The notes under the pieces were generated by a model. The model did not search any database. It saw only the letters and a program-made list of their open reading frames with translations, and was not told where the DNA came from. A stretch of DNA of 64,000 nt from Frondihabitans sp. PAMC 28766 (GTDB lineage: Bacteria; Actinomycetota; Actinomycetes; Actinomycetales; Microbacteriaceae). This document shows, piece by piece, positions 53,590 through 62,178 of the stretch (the first letter of the stretch is position 1; the number at the start of each line of letters is the position of its first letter). The stretch spans positions 3,410,001 to 3,474,000 of the forward strand of contig NZ_CP014513.1 in NCBI RefSeq assembly GCF_001577365.1. The letters run 5' to 3'. The position numbers and the translations under genes are program-made.

Positions 53590-54474
53590 ATGACAGACAC
53601 GCGCGGCTCGGGTCTCGTCGCCGACTTGCTCCGCCTCCCCAACCCGCGATCCATCCGGCCCGTGACCGTGCAACGACGACCGCTCGACCCGATCGGGGAC
53701 ATCGGCCTGGAGTCGGTCGTCCTCGGCAGCCAAGACGGCGACTTGATCCCGTGCCTCTACCTCACGCCCGCCACACCGCCACCGTGGCCCCGAGCAATGA
53801 TCGCCGTCCACCAGCACGCCGACCGGTTCGACCTCGGCAAGAGCGAGCCGGCCGGGCTCCGCGGTGACCCCGCGCTGGCTTTCGGCCTGCGCCTGGCGGA
53901 AGCGGGCCTGCCGACTCTCATCCCCGACCTCGTCGGGTTCGAGGATCGCCAGCGCTCTCAGGACGACGCATCCACTGCCGAGCGCTTTGACGCCCTCTGG
54001 CGTATCGCAGAGGGTTCGAGCTTGCAGGCCAAGCACACGAGCGATCTCGCCGTTGCGACATCCTGGCTCGAGGACAACGTCGACGGGCCCATTGGCATCA
54101 TGGGCCACTCGCTCGGCGGTCAGGTCGCGCTCTTCGCTCTCGTGTTCGACTCGCGCCTGACCGTCGGCGTCATTTCGTGCGGGATCGGCACACTCGCCTC
54201 CTTTCGAGAACGCCAGATCCCGCACAATCCGGCCTGGTTCGTGCCTGACCTGACCCGGCGCGGAGATATCCCCGCGATCGCCGCGCTCATGGAAGACCGT
54301 CGATTGTTCGTGTCCGCAGGCTCGGACGACCCGTGGTTCCCGATCCAAGGTGTCCACGAGGTGATCGACGCCTTCCCCCCGGGCGTCTGCGAGTTCCGCG
54401 AGACAGCATCCGGCCACCAGCTCACGCAAGAGACGATCCAGGCATCCATTGCCTGGCTGAAGCGAACCCTCTAG
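53590..54474 (+). CDS. Alpha/beta hydrolase (dienelactone hydrolase-like)
   Basis: A 294-residue hydrolase. The oxyanion/histidine start reads AMIAVHQHADRFDLGKSEPA. The nucleophile elbow is GIMGHSLGGQVALFALVF (Ser), the acid is in SAGSDDPWFPIQG and the histidine in ASGHQLTQETI. It resembles dienelactone/acetyl-xylan esterase-type hydrolases. The start ATG at 53590 lies 19 bp after the epimerase stop, so they may form an operon. Confidence 0.88.
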   Translation: MTDTRGSGLVADLLRLPNPRSIRPVTVQRRPLDPIGDIGLESVVLGSQDGDLIPCLYLTPATPPPWPRAMIAVHQHADRFDLGKSEPAGLRGDPALAFGLRLAEAGLPTLIPDLVGFEDRQRSQDDASTAERFDALWRIAEGSSLQAKHTSDLAVATSWLEDNVDGPIGIMGHSLGGQVALFALVFDSRLTVGVISCGIGTLASFRERQIPHNPAWFVPDLTRRGDIPAIAALMEDRRLFVSAGSDDPWFPIQGVHEVIDAFPPGVCEFRETASGHQLTQETIQASIAWLKRTL

Positions 54475-54482
54475 CAGAGGCT

Positions 54483-54917
54483 CTAGGCGACTCGGAGGAC
54501 ACCGACGATGACGCGATACCGATCCCGCGCGGCGAAGTCCGACCACCTCCAGACGGCCGGGCGCCCGACCTCGGCGCACAGGTGCAGGAGCTCCCCACCG
54601 AGCGCGACAGCGACATGAGCGCCCCAGGCGTCCGCGGTGCTGTTGAAGAGGACGAGGTCGAGCCGCTGCGCCTCCGTCGCCTCGATGTGCTGCAGGCTTC
54701 GGTCGGCCCACAGCTCGCTCGATCGATGTGGGGCAATGTGGCGGCCAAAGAGCTCGAGCACGGCGTAGGCGAACCGCTGGCAGTTCGCGCCGTCGGCGAT
54801 GGGCTCCAAATCAATCGGCTGCGGGTGTGCCGATGCCGAGTAGGGCACCGTGAACACCCAGTCGGGCCAGCCGCCTGCCGGGGCGGGGCTCCCCAACTGC
54901 TTCGCCGCGATGGTCAC
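54483..54917 (-). CDS. NlpC/P60-like cysteine peptidase/amidase fold protein (144 aa)
   Basis: Residues NCQRFAYAVLELFGRHIAPH show a cysteine at the start of a helix, and DAWGAHVAVALGGELLHLCA supplies the following histidine strand: the Cys-His arrangement of NlpC/P60 and CHAP-like folds. There is no signal peptide, so it acts in the cytoplasm or is exported by another route. The GTG start (VTIAAKQLGSPAPAGG) is preferred. Possible roles are amidase, peptidase or toxin; this cannot be settled here. It is convergent with the hydrolase gene. Confidence 0.65.
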   Translation of the reverse strand: MTIAAKQLGSPAPAGGWPDWVFTVPYSASAHPQPIDLEPIADGANCQRFAYAVLELFGRHIAPHRSSELWADRSLQHIEATEAQRLDLVLFNSTADAWGAHVAVALGGELLHLCAEVGRPAVWRWSDFAARDRYRVIVGVLRVA

Positions 54918-54964
54918 GCGTCCATTCCACCACGCCCGCGGTGGCGGGCCAGAGGCGGCCCGGG

Positions 54965-56335
54965 TCAGGCGCCGAGGGCCTCGGCGAAAGCGAGCTCGAG
55001 GGTGTCGAAGGCCTCGTCGAGCTGGTCCGAGCTGATGGTGAGGGCCGGCGAGAGCGTCAGCACGTTGCCCATCGTCGTCTTGAAGTTCAGGCCGCGACGC
55101 AGCGAACCGTAGAGCACGGCCTCGGCGAGATCCGCGTCGGCGAGGCCGGTGTGCGGGTCGACGAGTTCGACCCCGAGCATGAGCCCGCGGCCGCGCACAT
55201 CGCCGACCACGTCGCCGAAGCGAGAGCGCAGGCCGCGTGCTCGCGTTAGCGCGTGCTGCCCCAGCGCCGCGGACCGCTCGACGAGTCCCTCCTCGTCGAT
55301 GATCTGCAGCGTGGTGAGGCCCGCGCGGCTCATCACGGGGTTCTTCTCGTGCGTGTAGTGCCCGAACGCCCACTCTTCGCCGACGTCGAGCTCGGCCCGG
55401 GCGAGCACGATGGCCATGGGGATCATGCCCCCGCCGAGGCCCTTGCCGAACACGAGCAGGTCGGGCACGACGCCCTCCTGCTGCGAGACCGAGAACGAGC
55501 CGGTGCGACCGAGCCCGGTCGGGATCTCGTCGAAGATCAGCAGCGTGCCGGTCTCGTCGCAGCTCTTGCGAACGGCCTTCCAGAAGCCGGGCGCCGCCAT
55601 GGCCGGCACGGCGCGCATCGGCTCGGCGATGACCGCGGCCACGTCGCCCTGCACCCTCAGCGTGTAGTCGATCAGCTCGGCGAGGGCGCGGCCGCAGGAT
55701 TCCGTGTGCGGTTCGTCGAACCGGTGGCCCGCCCCGAATCGGTCGCCGTAGCAGCCGATCGGCGGCACGTGCTCGGTGCCGGTCAGAAGCGGGCCGATGG
55801 GGCCGGCGCGGAACATCTGCTCGCCGCCGACGCTCGACGCCCCGAATCCTGCGCCGTGGAATGACTCCCAGAACGACACGGTCTTGAACCGGCCGGTCGC
55901 CGCGCGAGCGATCCGGAGGGCGACTTCGACCGCGTCCGAGCCGCCGGTCGTCATCAGCATCCGGTCGAGGCCCGCGGGGGCGTGCGCGATCATCGACTCG
56001 GCGAACTCCACGCTGATGTCGCTCGTGAAGCGCCGCGGAACGAACGGGAGCGTCGTCAGCTGCTTCGTCACGGCGTCGACGAGACGCGGGTGGGCATAGC
56101 CGATCTGGTGCGCCGAATTGCCGTGGAAGTCGAGATAGCGCGTGCCGTCCGACGCGAACAGGTAGGGCCCCTCGGCCCCGACGATCGAGGTGAGGCACGG
56201 TGTCGAGACCGCCTGCTTGAGGTAGGCCGATGCGTCGCGCTCGAGCGTCTCTTGATCCTGCGGGCTTCTCGACTCGTTCCACCGGGTTCGACGAGCGCTC
56301 ACGTTGGTGTCGCTCTCGCTCTGCTTCGGAATCAC
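54965..56335 (-). CDS. Class III PLP-dependent aminotransferase (PbfA-like)
   Basis: A 456-residue class III aminotransferase. YLFASDGTRYLDFHGNSAHQ matches the phosphonate-breakdown lyase PbfA-like branch. Other landmarks are TTGGSDAVEVALRIARAATG, the cofactor aspartate in LLIFDEIPTGLGRTG and the Schiff-base lysine in LLVFGKGLGGGMIPMA. The branch includes 4-aminobutyrate-type aminotransferases and (R)-1-hydroxy-2-aminoethylphosphonate ammonia-lyase. The substrate is unproven and no other phosphonate gene is nearby. The GTG at 56335 is the start. Confidence 0.88.
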   Translation of the reverse strand: MIPKQSESDTNVSARRTRWNESRSPQDQETLERDASAYLKQAVSTPCLTSIVGAEGPYLFASDGTRYLDFHGNSAHQIGYAHPRLVDAVTKQLTTLPFVPRRFTSDISVEFAESMIAHAPAGLDRMLMTTGGSDAVEVALRIARAATGRFKTVSFWESFHGAGFGASSVGGEQMFRAGPIGPLLTGTEHVPPIGCYGDRFGAGHRFDEPHTESCGRALAELIDYTLRVQGDVAAVIAEPMRAVPAMAAPGFWKAVRKSCDETGTLLIFDEIPTGLGRTGSFSVSQQEGVVPDLLVFGKGLGGGMIPMAIVLARAELDVGEEWAFGHYTHEKNPVMSRAGLTTLQIIDEEGLVERSAALGQHALTRARGLRSRFGDVVGDVRGRGLMLGVELVDPHTGLADADLAEAVLYGSLRRGLNFKTTMGNVLTLSPALTISSDQLDEAFDTLELAFAEALGA

Positions 56336-56402
56336 GCGCGGACGGTAGCACGCCGACATGACGCGCTGGGGGTGGCCCTCGGCGCAGGATCTCATCGCGC
56401 CG

Positions 56403-57221
56403 CTACCAGCGCCTGAAACCGCCATCGGTGGTGAGCACCTGGCCCACCATCCAGCGCCCGGCGTCGCTGACCAGCCACGCGATCAGCCGCGCAGGGTCGT
56501 CGGGCTCGCCGAACTCACCACCGGGAAAGTGCGACAGCACGTCGCGAATCGTCTCGGGGTCGCGGTCGCCGGTGAGGTCGTCGAGATAGCCGGTGTTCAC
56601 CGGGCCTGGGTTGACCGTGTTCAGCACGATGCCACGCTCGGCGAGGTCTTCGGCGACGGACGGCGTGATTCCGGCGAGCGCGGCCTTCGACGTCGCATAG
56701 GCGATCTCGTTCGACATGGGCCCGCTGACCTGGCCCGACGTCATCCAGATCACACGGCCGCCGGGCCTGCCGTCGTGCTGGGCAGCGAAATCACGCGTGG
56801 CCAGAAGGGTGGAGCGGGCGTTGACGTGCCAGTGCCCGTCGAGCATCTCGGCCGTCATGTCGGCCAATCGCCCGTCGCCGCCGCTTCGAGCGTGATTGCA
56901 GACCAGGATGTCGAGGTGCCCGAACGCAGCGGCCGCCGCCCTGATCAGCTCCTCGCCCCCGGTGGCCGACTCGAGGTCGATCTCGGCGTGGTCGATGCTG
57001 GCCTCACCGACGAGGCTGCCGCTCAGCTCGGCGATCAGGGCGTCGAGAGAGTCGGCGCCCCAGGGTTGCTGCGCGTCGTGGGGTGCGTAATGCTGGAGGA
57101 ACAGGCTCGCGCCCATGCTCGCCAGCCGCTGCGCGACCGCGAAGCCTATCCCCCGGCGTCGGCTCACCCCCGTGATCACGGCCACGCGCCCGGCCAGAGA
57201 CGATTCCCCATCGAAGTCCAT
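56403..57221 (-). CDS. Short-chain dehydrogenase/reductase
   Basis: A 272-residue SDR: VAVITGVSRRRGIGFAVAQR, ILVCNHARSGG (NNAG variant NHAR), catalytic Ser in VIWMTSGQVSG and Tyr-Lys in YATSKAALAGI. The start MDFDGESSLA lies 15 bases into the longer frame region after a good gap from the divergent NRPS gene. The N-H-A-R change from NNAG and the R-R-R in the cofactor loop are notable. It could modify the product of the adjacent A-T-TE synthetase or act alone; no direct evidence. Confidence 0.9.
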   Translation of the reverse strand: MDFDGESSLAGRVAVITGVSRRRGIGFAVAQRLASMGASLFLQHYAPHDAQQPWGADSLDALIAELSGSLVGEASIDHAEIDLESATGGEELIRAAAAAFGHLDILVCNHARSGGDGRLADMTAEMLDGHWHVNARSTLLATRDFAAQHDGRPGGRVIWMTSGQVSGPMSNEIAYATSKAALAGITPSVAEDLAERGIVLNTVNPGPVNTGYLDDLTGDRDPETIRDVLSHFPGGEFGEPDDPARLIAWLVSDAGRWMVGQVLTTDGGFRRW

Positions 57222-57411
57222 CTCGCCATCCTGCCAGGCTCGGGGGCCGAGCCGTGCGCCTGCGGGCGGGGCACCCGTCACCCCTGGGTTAACTTTCGTA
57301 GTGCTCGGCAGGTCGGGGCGTACCGTTGAGCAAGACGACTCGGCACCCTGCCCTCCCACCGCGTCGTCAACCCCCTCCCGAACACCCTCTCTAACCCGAA
57401 TAGAGACCCCC

Positions 57412-60066
57412 ATGACGATGACGTCGCGCCCGCGCGCCTCCGACCGCTTGCCACACTCCCGAATCTCCGCCCTCGACCGATGGCGACTGATCGCGAGACA
57501 GACTCCTGACCTCCCCGCCCTGACCTCGCCCGGGGTGAGCCTCACGTTCGCGGAGGCCGAGCGGCTCAGCGATCTCGCCGCCCTCGAGCTCGTCGCGACG
57601 CTGGACGACTCCGACGCCCCGGTCGGCATCCTCGCCGAGCACTCTGCCCGCGCGCTCCTGGCGATCCTGACGGTGCTGAAGGCCGGGCGCGTGCACGTCT
57701 TCCTCGACCCGCACGTGCCCGTCGATCGGCTTCGCCACTACGTCGCCGCCTCCGGTCTCTCGACGTGCCTCACCACGGCGGCAACCGCGCCGACAGGGGC
57801 CGAGCTCGCCGACGACGCCGCCACGTTGCTCTCGCTCGTCTCGTTCGACGACATCGCCGACCGTGCCGCCGCGTCGACGATGACCCCGCACGGTCTCGAG
57901 GCCGCAGCCGAACACGGGCTCACCGCGGGTCGCGATCGAAGCGGCGGCGATCCGATCAGCATCGTCTTCACCTCGGGCTCGACCGGCCACCCCAAGGGTG
58001 TGGTGCAGACGCATCGCTCGCTGGTGAGACAGGTCGACCTCCACAGAGAGCTCACGGGCGTCGGCCCCGACGACAGGGCCCTCCTGACGTTCCCCCTCGG
58101 GTTCGTCGGCGGATTCGCCACGGGTCTCGGGCCCCTCTTGAACGGCGCCGGGCTCTGGTGCTTCGACGCCCGAGAGGGCGGCACCGCAGCCCTCGCCGAC
58201 TGGCTCCGGATCAATCGCCTGACCGCGTACTACAGCACGCCGTACCTCGCGAAGTCGCTGGCCGAGTCGCTGCCGGCCGGCACCGTGCTCGACGACATCC
58301 GCTTCGTGCTGACCGGCGGCGAGGCCATCACCGGCACCGGCATCGCCACGATTCGCCGCATGCTGCGGCCGGACGCCCTCTACATCAACGGCGCCGGGTC
58401 GAGCGAGGCCGGCGGCACCGCCGCCGCGTGGGCGCTCCCCGGCGGCGCGCCTGTCCCGGCGGGGGTCATCCCGGGCGGGCGGGCCGTGGTCGGCACCGAG
58501 ATCAGGATCATCGGCGACGACGGCGACGACGTGCCCACCGGAGAGCTCGGCGAGATCGTCTTCGTCTCGGACGGCCTCAGCGGCGGCTACTGGCACGACG
58601 ACGAGCGCACGGCCGAACGCTTCTCGCCCACCGGCGACGGCCGGGTCCGCTACCGCACCGGCGACCTGGGGCGCATCGACGACGACGGCAACCTCCGCAT
58701 GGCGGGTCGTTCGGACAACGCGGTCAAGGTGCGCGGCTACCTCGTCGAGCCGAGCGAGATCGAAGCCGCGCTGACCGACCTCGACAGCGTCCGCGACGCC
58801 GTCGTCATCGCTCAGCAGGATGCCGAGAAACCGGCCAGGCTCGTCGCCTACATCGTGCCCGCGGCCGACATGCGCGCCCCGTCGACTCCGGCGCTCCGCC
58901 GTGTCCTCCGAGACACGCTACCGGAGTACATGATCCCCGCGGAGATCCTGCAGCTCACCGTCCTCCCCCGGACGGAGCGGGGCAAGGTCGATCGCCTGGC
59001 GCTGCCGCCCGTGCCCGAGCGCACCGTCTCGATCGAGGCCCTCGACCAGTACGAGTACGTGATGGCGCAGGTCTGGTGCAGCGTGCTCGAGATCCCCGGG
59101 CTCGACGCCGACGACGACTTCATGGCTCTCGGCGGCGACTCGCTCTCGACCGAAGAGCTGCTCGCCGTCGTCCGTGAGCGCTACGGCGTCTCCCTGTCGT
59201 CGTCGGACCTCCTGAGCGCCCCCACGCTCGCGGAGTTCACGAAGCGCGTGCAGAACAACGAAGCCGCGCTGCCCGGCGACCCCGACGTCGTGCCGCTGAA
59301 CACCGGCACCGGCACAAGGCCGCTGTTCTGCATTGCCGGAGGCGGCGCTCTCGGCCTGACCTACCTGCCGCTCGCCCGCCAGTTCCCCGACCGCGACGTC
59401 TACGCGTTCCAGGCCCACGGAATGGAAGAGCGGGCGCTGCCCGACCGCACCGTCCGCGCTCACGCCGAGCGCGTCATCCGCACGATGCGCATCGTCCAGC
59501 CGCACGGGCCGTACGTGCTCGTCGGCCACAGCTTCGGCGGGTTCGTCGCGCTCGAGATCGCGCAGCTGCTGCGGGCCGCCGGCGAAGAGGTCGAGCTTCT
59601 GGTGCTCCTCGACACCTTCCCTCGGGACGCGCCCGCGGCGGACAGCGCCGTGCCGGAGGGCGCCGCACCGGAGGCCGCTCGCGCCCCGCGGACCGGCCCC
59701 CGCTCGGTGCTGCAGCGCCAGCTTCAGCGCGTCCTGCCCGACGGTCTGCCGCCGCGCGATCAGATAGCCCGGCACCTGCGCGCCCACCTCGTCGGCCTGG
59801 TGCCTCTCGACGCGCAGAAGCAGTTCGAGGCTCACACCGACCACGCGAACCTGACGCTGCGCCACTACGTGCCGCAGAGCTTCGACGGGCGGGTGCTCTA
59901 CGTGATGGCCGAGACCAACGAGCACGGCACTGCCGCCTGGGAGGAGCTCATCACCGGCGAGCTGATCGTCGCGTCGATCGACACCGACCACACGTCGCTC
60001 CTCCGCGAGCCCGAGGTCCAGACCCTCGCGGCGCAGATCCGGAGGACACTCGAGCCAGTGGCCTGA
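57412..60066 (+). CDS. Single-module A-T-TE synthetase (NRPS-like)
   Basis: An 884-residue protein in domain order adenylation (1-510), carrier (545-620) and thioesterase (640-884). Adenylation motifs: SIVFTSGSTGHPKGV (A3), YRTGDLGRIDDDGNL (A7), NAVKVRGYLVEPSEIE (A8) and RTERGKVDR with the A10 lysine. The A4 region reads FPLGFVGGFATG and lacks the Asp used to bind amino groups. Carrier: DDFMALGGDSLSTEELL with the phosphopantetheine serine. Thioesterase: GHSFGGFVALE and late His in DTDHTSLL. It has no condensation domain, like enzymes that activate and cyclise or dimerise a carboxylic acid. No phosphopantetheinyl transferase is nearby. Promoter sits in 57222-57411. Confidence 0.93.
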   Translation: MTMTSRPRASDRLPHSRISALDRWRLIARQTPDLPALTSPGVSLTFAEAERLSDLAALELVATLDDSDAPVGILAEHSARALLAILTVLKAGRVHVFLDPHVPVDRLRHYVAASGLSTCLTTAATAPTGAELADDAATLLSLVSFDDIADRAAASTMTPHGLEAAAEHGLTAGRDRSGGDPISIVFTSGSTGHPKGVVQTHRSLVRQVDLHRELTGVGPDDRALLTFPLGFVGGFATGLGPLLNGAGLWCFDAREGGTAALADWLRINRLTAYYSTPYLAKSLAESLPAGTVLDDIRFVLTGGEAITGTGIATIRRMLRPDALYINGAGSSEAGGTAAAWALPGGAPVPAGVIPGGRAVVGTEIRIIGDDGDDVPTGELGEIVFVSDGLSGGYWHDDERTAERFSPTGDGRVRYRTGDLGRIDDDGNLRMAGRSDNAVKVRGYLVEPSEIEAALTDLDSVRDAVVIAQQDAEKPARLVAYIVPAADMRAPSTPALRRVLRDTLPEYMIPAEILQLTVLPRTERGKVDRLALPPVPERTVSIEALDQYEYVMAQVWCSVLEIPGLDADDDFMALGGDSLSTEELLAVVRERYGVSLSSSDLLSAPTLAEFTKRVQNNEAALPGDPDVVPLNTGTGTRPLFCIAGGGALGLTYLPLARQFPDRDVYAFQAHGMEERALPDRTVRAHAERVIRTMRIVQPHGPYVLVGHSFGGFVALEIAQLLRAAGEEVELLVLLDTFPRDAPAADSAVPEGAAPEAARAPRTGPRSVLQRQLQRVLPDGLPPRDQIARHLRAHLVGLVPLDAQKQFEAHTDHANLTLRHYVPQSFDGRVLYVMAETNEHGTAAWEELITGELIVASIDTDHTSLLREPEVQTLAAQIRRTLEPVA

Positions 60067-60135
60067 CCCGGGCCGGCGGATGCGCCCAGAAGTGGGGCGT
60101 TCGGCGGGCAGCCCGTCACTCGTATCGTTGGGACG

Positions 60136-60357
60136 GTGGACTTGGACTCTCCCGCGGCGCGCGCGTGGGCTGCCGCCGCGCCCGCGCGCCTCGAGCAGTC
60201 GGTCACCGCCGCCAACGGCCTAGCGGCCGGTGCCAACTACATCGCGGCGGGCCGAGACCTGCACGAACTCGACGGGCGCGGCTTCGCCCACGGCCTTTCG
60301 CGGCACGCGACCTGGATCACCGGCCTGACCGGCATCCTGGGCTCCAACCCGTGGTGA
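60136..60357 (+). CDS. Small hypothetical protein (73 aa)
   Basis: It reads MDLDSPAARAWAAAAPARLE, then GLAAGANYIAAGRDLHELDG and HATWITGLTGILGSNPW. The GTG start lies 69 bp after the synthetase stop. Its stop overlaps the ATG of the next gene (TGATG), linking the two. It is alanine- and glycine-rich with no clear membrane helix. No family is recognised. Confidence 0.55.
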   Translation: MDLDSPAARAWAAAAPARLEQSVTAANGLAAGANYIAAGRDLHELDGRGFAHGLSRHATWITGLTGILGSNPW

Positions 60358-61265
60358 TGCCCGCGGCGAAACCGAGGACAGTCGCCCTCCTGGCGTGGAT
60401 CGCACTACCCGCCCAGACGGTCATCTGCGGGTTCGTGCTTTTCTGCGTCGCGATGGTCTTCTTCGCGGCAGGCGGCGTCTATGACGGCCTGGATACGTTA
60501 TTCGGTGCAGCCCTGATCGCAGCCGTCACGACGATCGCGGCAATCGTGGTCGGTCTGATTCTCCGGGCCATCCCACCCCTCCGACGCGCCTGGCTGCGCC
60601 ACGGGGATGTGACAATCGCAGTGCTGACCCTTGCGGGATTCGTCATCATGCTCTCTTACACCACCATCGGTTCTGGCTGGCAGGAGAATCCCGCCATCCC
60701 CGACGAAGCTGTGCCGGCGTCCGCCGGCTTCTACCCGAACGAGACGATCTTCGCCGTTGGCTGGTGCCTCCTCGCTGTCGCCCTCACGCACCTGTGGTTG
60801 CCGCGAGGCCTCATGACACGATCCCTTCGGGCCGCCGTCGACCAGACACCCTTCGGCCAGGATCGCCGAGGCGGGCAGGATGCGAGCACCGCGCGCGCGC
60901 ACTCGTACCCATGCGTCTGCTGCGGCTACCTCACCCTCGACGACGTGCCCGGCAGCTATGCGATCTGCCCTATCTGCTTCTGGGAGGACGACGCGGCACA
61001 GCTCGCCGACCCCGTCAACGGCGGGGGCGCCAATCGGGTCTCTCTCGTCGAGGCCCAGGCGAACTACTGGGCGCACGGCACCTCCGAGCCGCGCCTCGCG
61101 CAGTTCGTGCGACAGCCCACGGGCGATGACGTCCGCGAGTTCGGCTGGCGGCCGATCGACCCGCGGCTCGACGACTTCTCTCGCGAGAAGGCGAAGCCGT
61201 GGCCCGACGATCCCACCGTGCTCTACTGGTGGCGACCGACGTCGCGAGTGGGTCGCGACGCCTGA
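60357..61265 (+). CDS. Membrane protein with C-terminal CPCC cysteine-rich domain
   Basis: A 302-residue protein. The N-terminal part has four hydrophobic segments (TVALLAWIALPAQTVICGFV, ALIAAVTTIAAIVVGLILRA, VTIAVLTLAGFVIMLSYTTI and FAVGWCLLAVALTHLWLP). The C-terminal part reads HSYPCVCCGYLTLDDVPGSY and AICPICFWEDDAAQLADP, the four-cysteine CPCC domain that binds a metal. The CPCC domain is usually a short stand-alone protein, so this is a membrane fusion. The start overlaps the stop of the small upstream ORF. The function is unknown; CPCC proteins occur among immunity-type genes. Confidence 0.85.
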   Translation: MPAAKPRTVALLAWIALPAQTVICGFVLFCVAMVFFAAGGVYDGLDTLFGAALIAAVTTIAAIVVGLILRAIPPLRRAWLRHGDVTIAVLTLAGFVIMLSYTTIGSGWQENPAIPDEAVPASAGFYPNETIFAVGWCLLAVALTHLWLPRGLMTRSLRAAVDQTPFGQDRRGGQDASTARAHSYPCVCCGYLTLDDVPGSYAICPICFWEDDAAQLADPVNGGGANRVSLVEAQANYWAHGTSEPRLAQFVRQPTGDDVREFGWRPIDPRLDDFSREKAKPWPDDPTVLYWWRPTSRVGRDA

Positions 61266-61280
61266 GCGCCGGGCGTCGTC

Positions 61281-62072
61281 TCAGGTGCGGATGGAGGCGG
61301 CGGCGACCGCGACCGCGCGGGCGAGACGCTTGCCGATCAGGTGATCGCTGCCCATGACGCGGTGCACGCGCACGCCGTGCATCCTGCCGACGATGCGCAG
61401 CACGCCCTCCGAGTGGAACTGGTCGAAGTTGCCGTAGACGATCTCGATCGGCGCCTTCGTGGCGGCGATGTCGTTGATGGTCGTCTCCGACTCGATCGAG
61501 TGCTCGAGCGACTTGATGAACGGCACCCAGGTGCGCTCGTTGATGTCCATCGCCTTCGGGATCGACAGGAACCGCTCGACGGTGCGCGCAGCGCGAAGGG
61601 TGAAGCGCGGGTTCTCGCGCAGGTAGTGATAGGCGCGCAGGTAGAAGTCCATGATCTGCCGGTCGCGGCGCGACGTCAGCTGATCGGGCGTCAGATAGAT
61701 CGGCGGGCTGACGAGCACCACCTTGCTGATCTTCTTGGGGTAGGTCGCGGCGAGCCGCGCCGCTATCAGGGCTCCCATCGAGTGGCCGATCAGGATCACG
61801 GGCTCCTTCAGGTGCAGCTTCTTGAGGGTCTGGTGGATCGCCTCCGCGTGCTCGCCGATCGTGTAGTCGCCGGTTTCGGGGATGGGCGAGTCGCCGAACC
61901 CCAGCAGGTCGACGGCGATGCACCGGTGCGTGTCTTTGAGCAGTGGGATGACGTTCTGGAAGGTCACCCACGACGAGGCGATTCCGTGCAGCATCACGAC
62001 CGGCGGCCCCTCGCCGACCTGGTCGGCCAGGTGCAGCAGCGGAGGCTTCGGTGTGCGGATCTTCGGGCTCAC
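61281..62072 (-). CDS. Alpha/beta hydrolase (MhpC/lipase-like)
   Basis: A 263-residue hydrolase. HG oxyanion in VVMLHGIASSWVTFQNVIPL, nucleophile in ILIGHSMGALIAARL, acid in VYGNFDQFHSEG and histidine in MGSDHLIGKRLARA. This is the common fold of ester/C-C bond hydrolases. The GTG at 62072 is preceded by GAAGGGACCC. It is convergent with the CPCC gene, with a short inverted repeat between. The substrate is unknown. Confidence 0.9.
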   Translation of the reverse strand: MSPKIRTPKPPLLHLADQVGEGPPVVMLHGIASSWVTFQNVIPLLKDTHRCIAVDLLGFGDSPIPETGDYTIGEHAEAIHQTLKKLHLKEPVILIGHSMGALIAARLAATYPKKISKVVLVSPPIYLTPDQLTSRRDRQIMDFYLRAYHYLRENPRFTLRAARTVERFLSIPKAMDINERTWVPFIKSLEHSIESETTINDIAATKAPIEIVYGNFDQFHSEGVLRIVGRMHGVRVHRVMGSDHLIGKRLARAVAVAAASIRT

Positions 62073-62178
62073 GGGTCCCTTCGTGGCGGAACGGCTCGAA
62101 TGCGGGCGACACTCGATTATGTCGCGCCGCTCGCCCGAGCGTGGCTGCGGCACCTCCTGGTGACGGGTCGCACCGCGC

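Noticed and set aside
61261..61285. CCTGAG/CTCAGG hairpin between the CPCC gene and the hydrolase as a terminator
   Set aside because: The stem is only six base pairs with a 13-base loop and spans both stop codons, so it could be chance.
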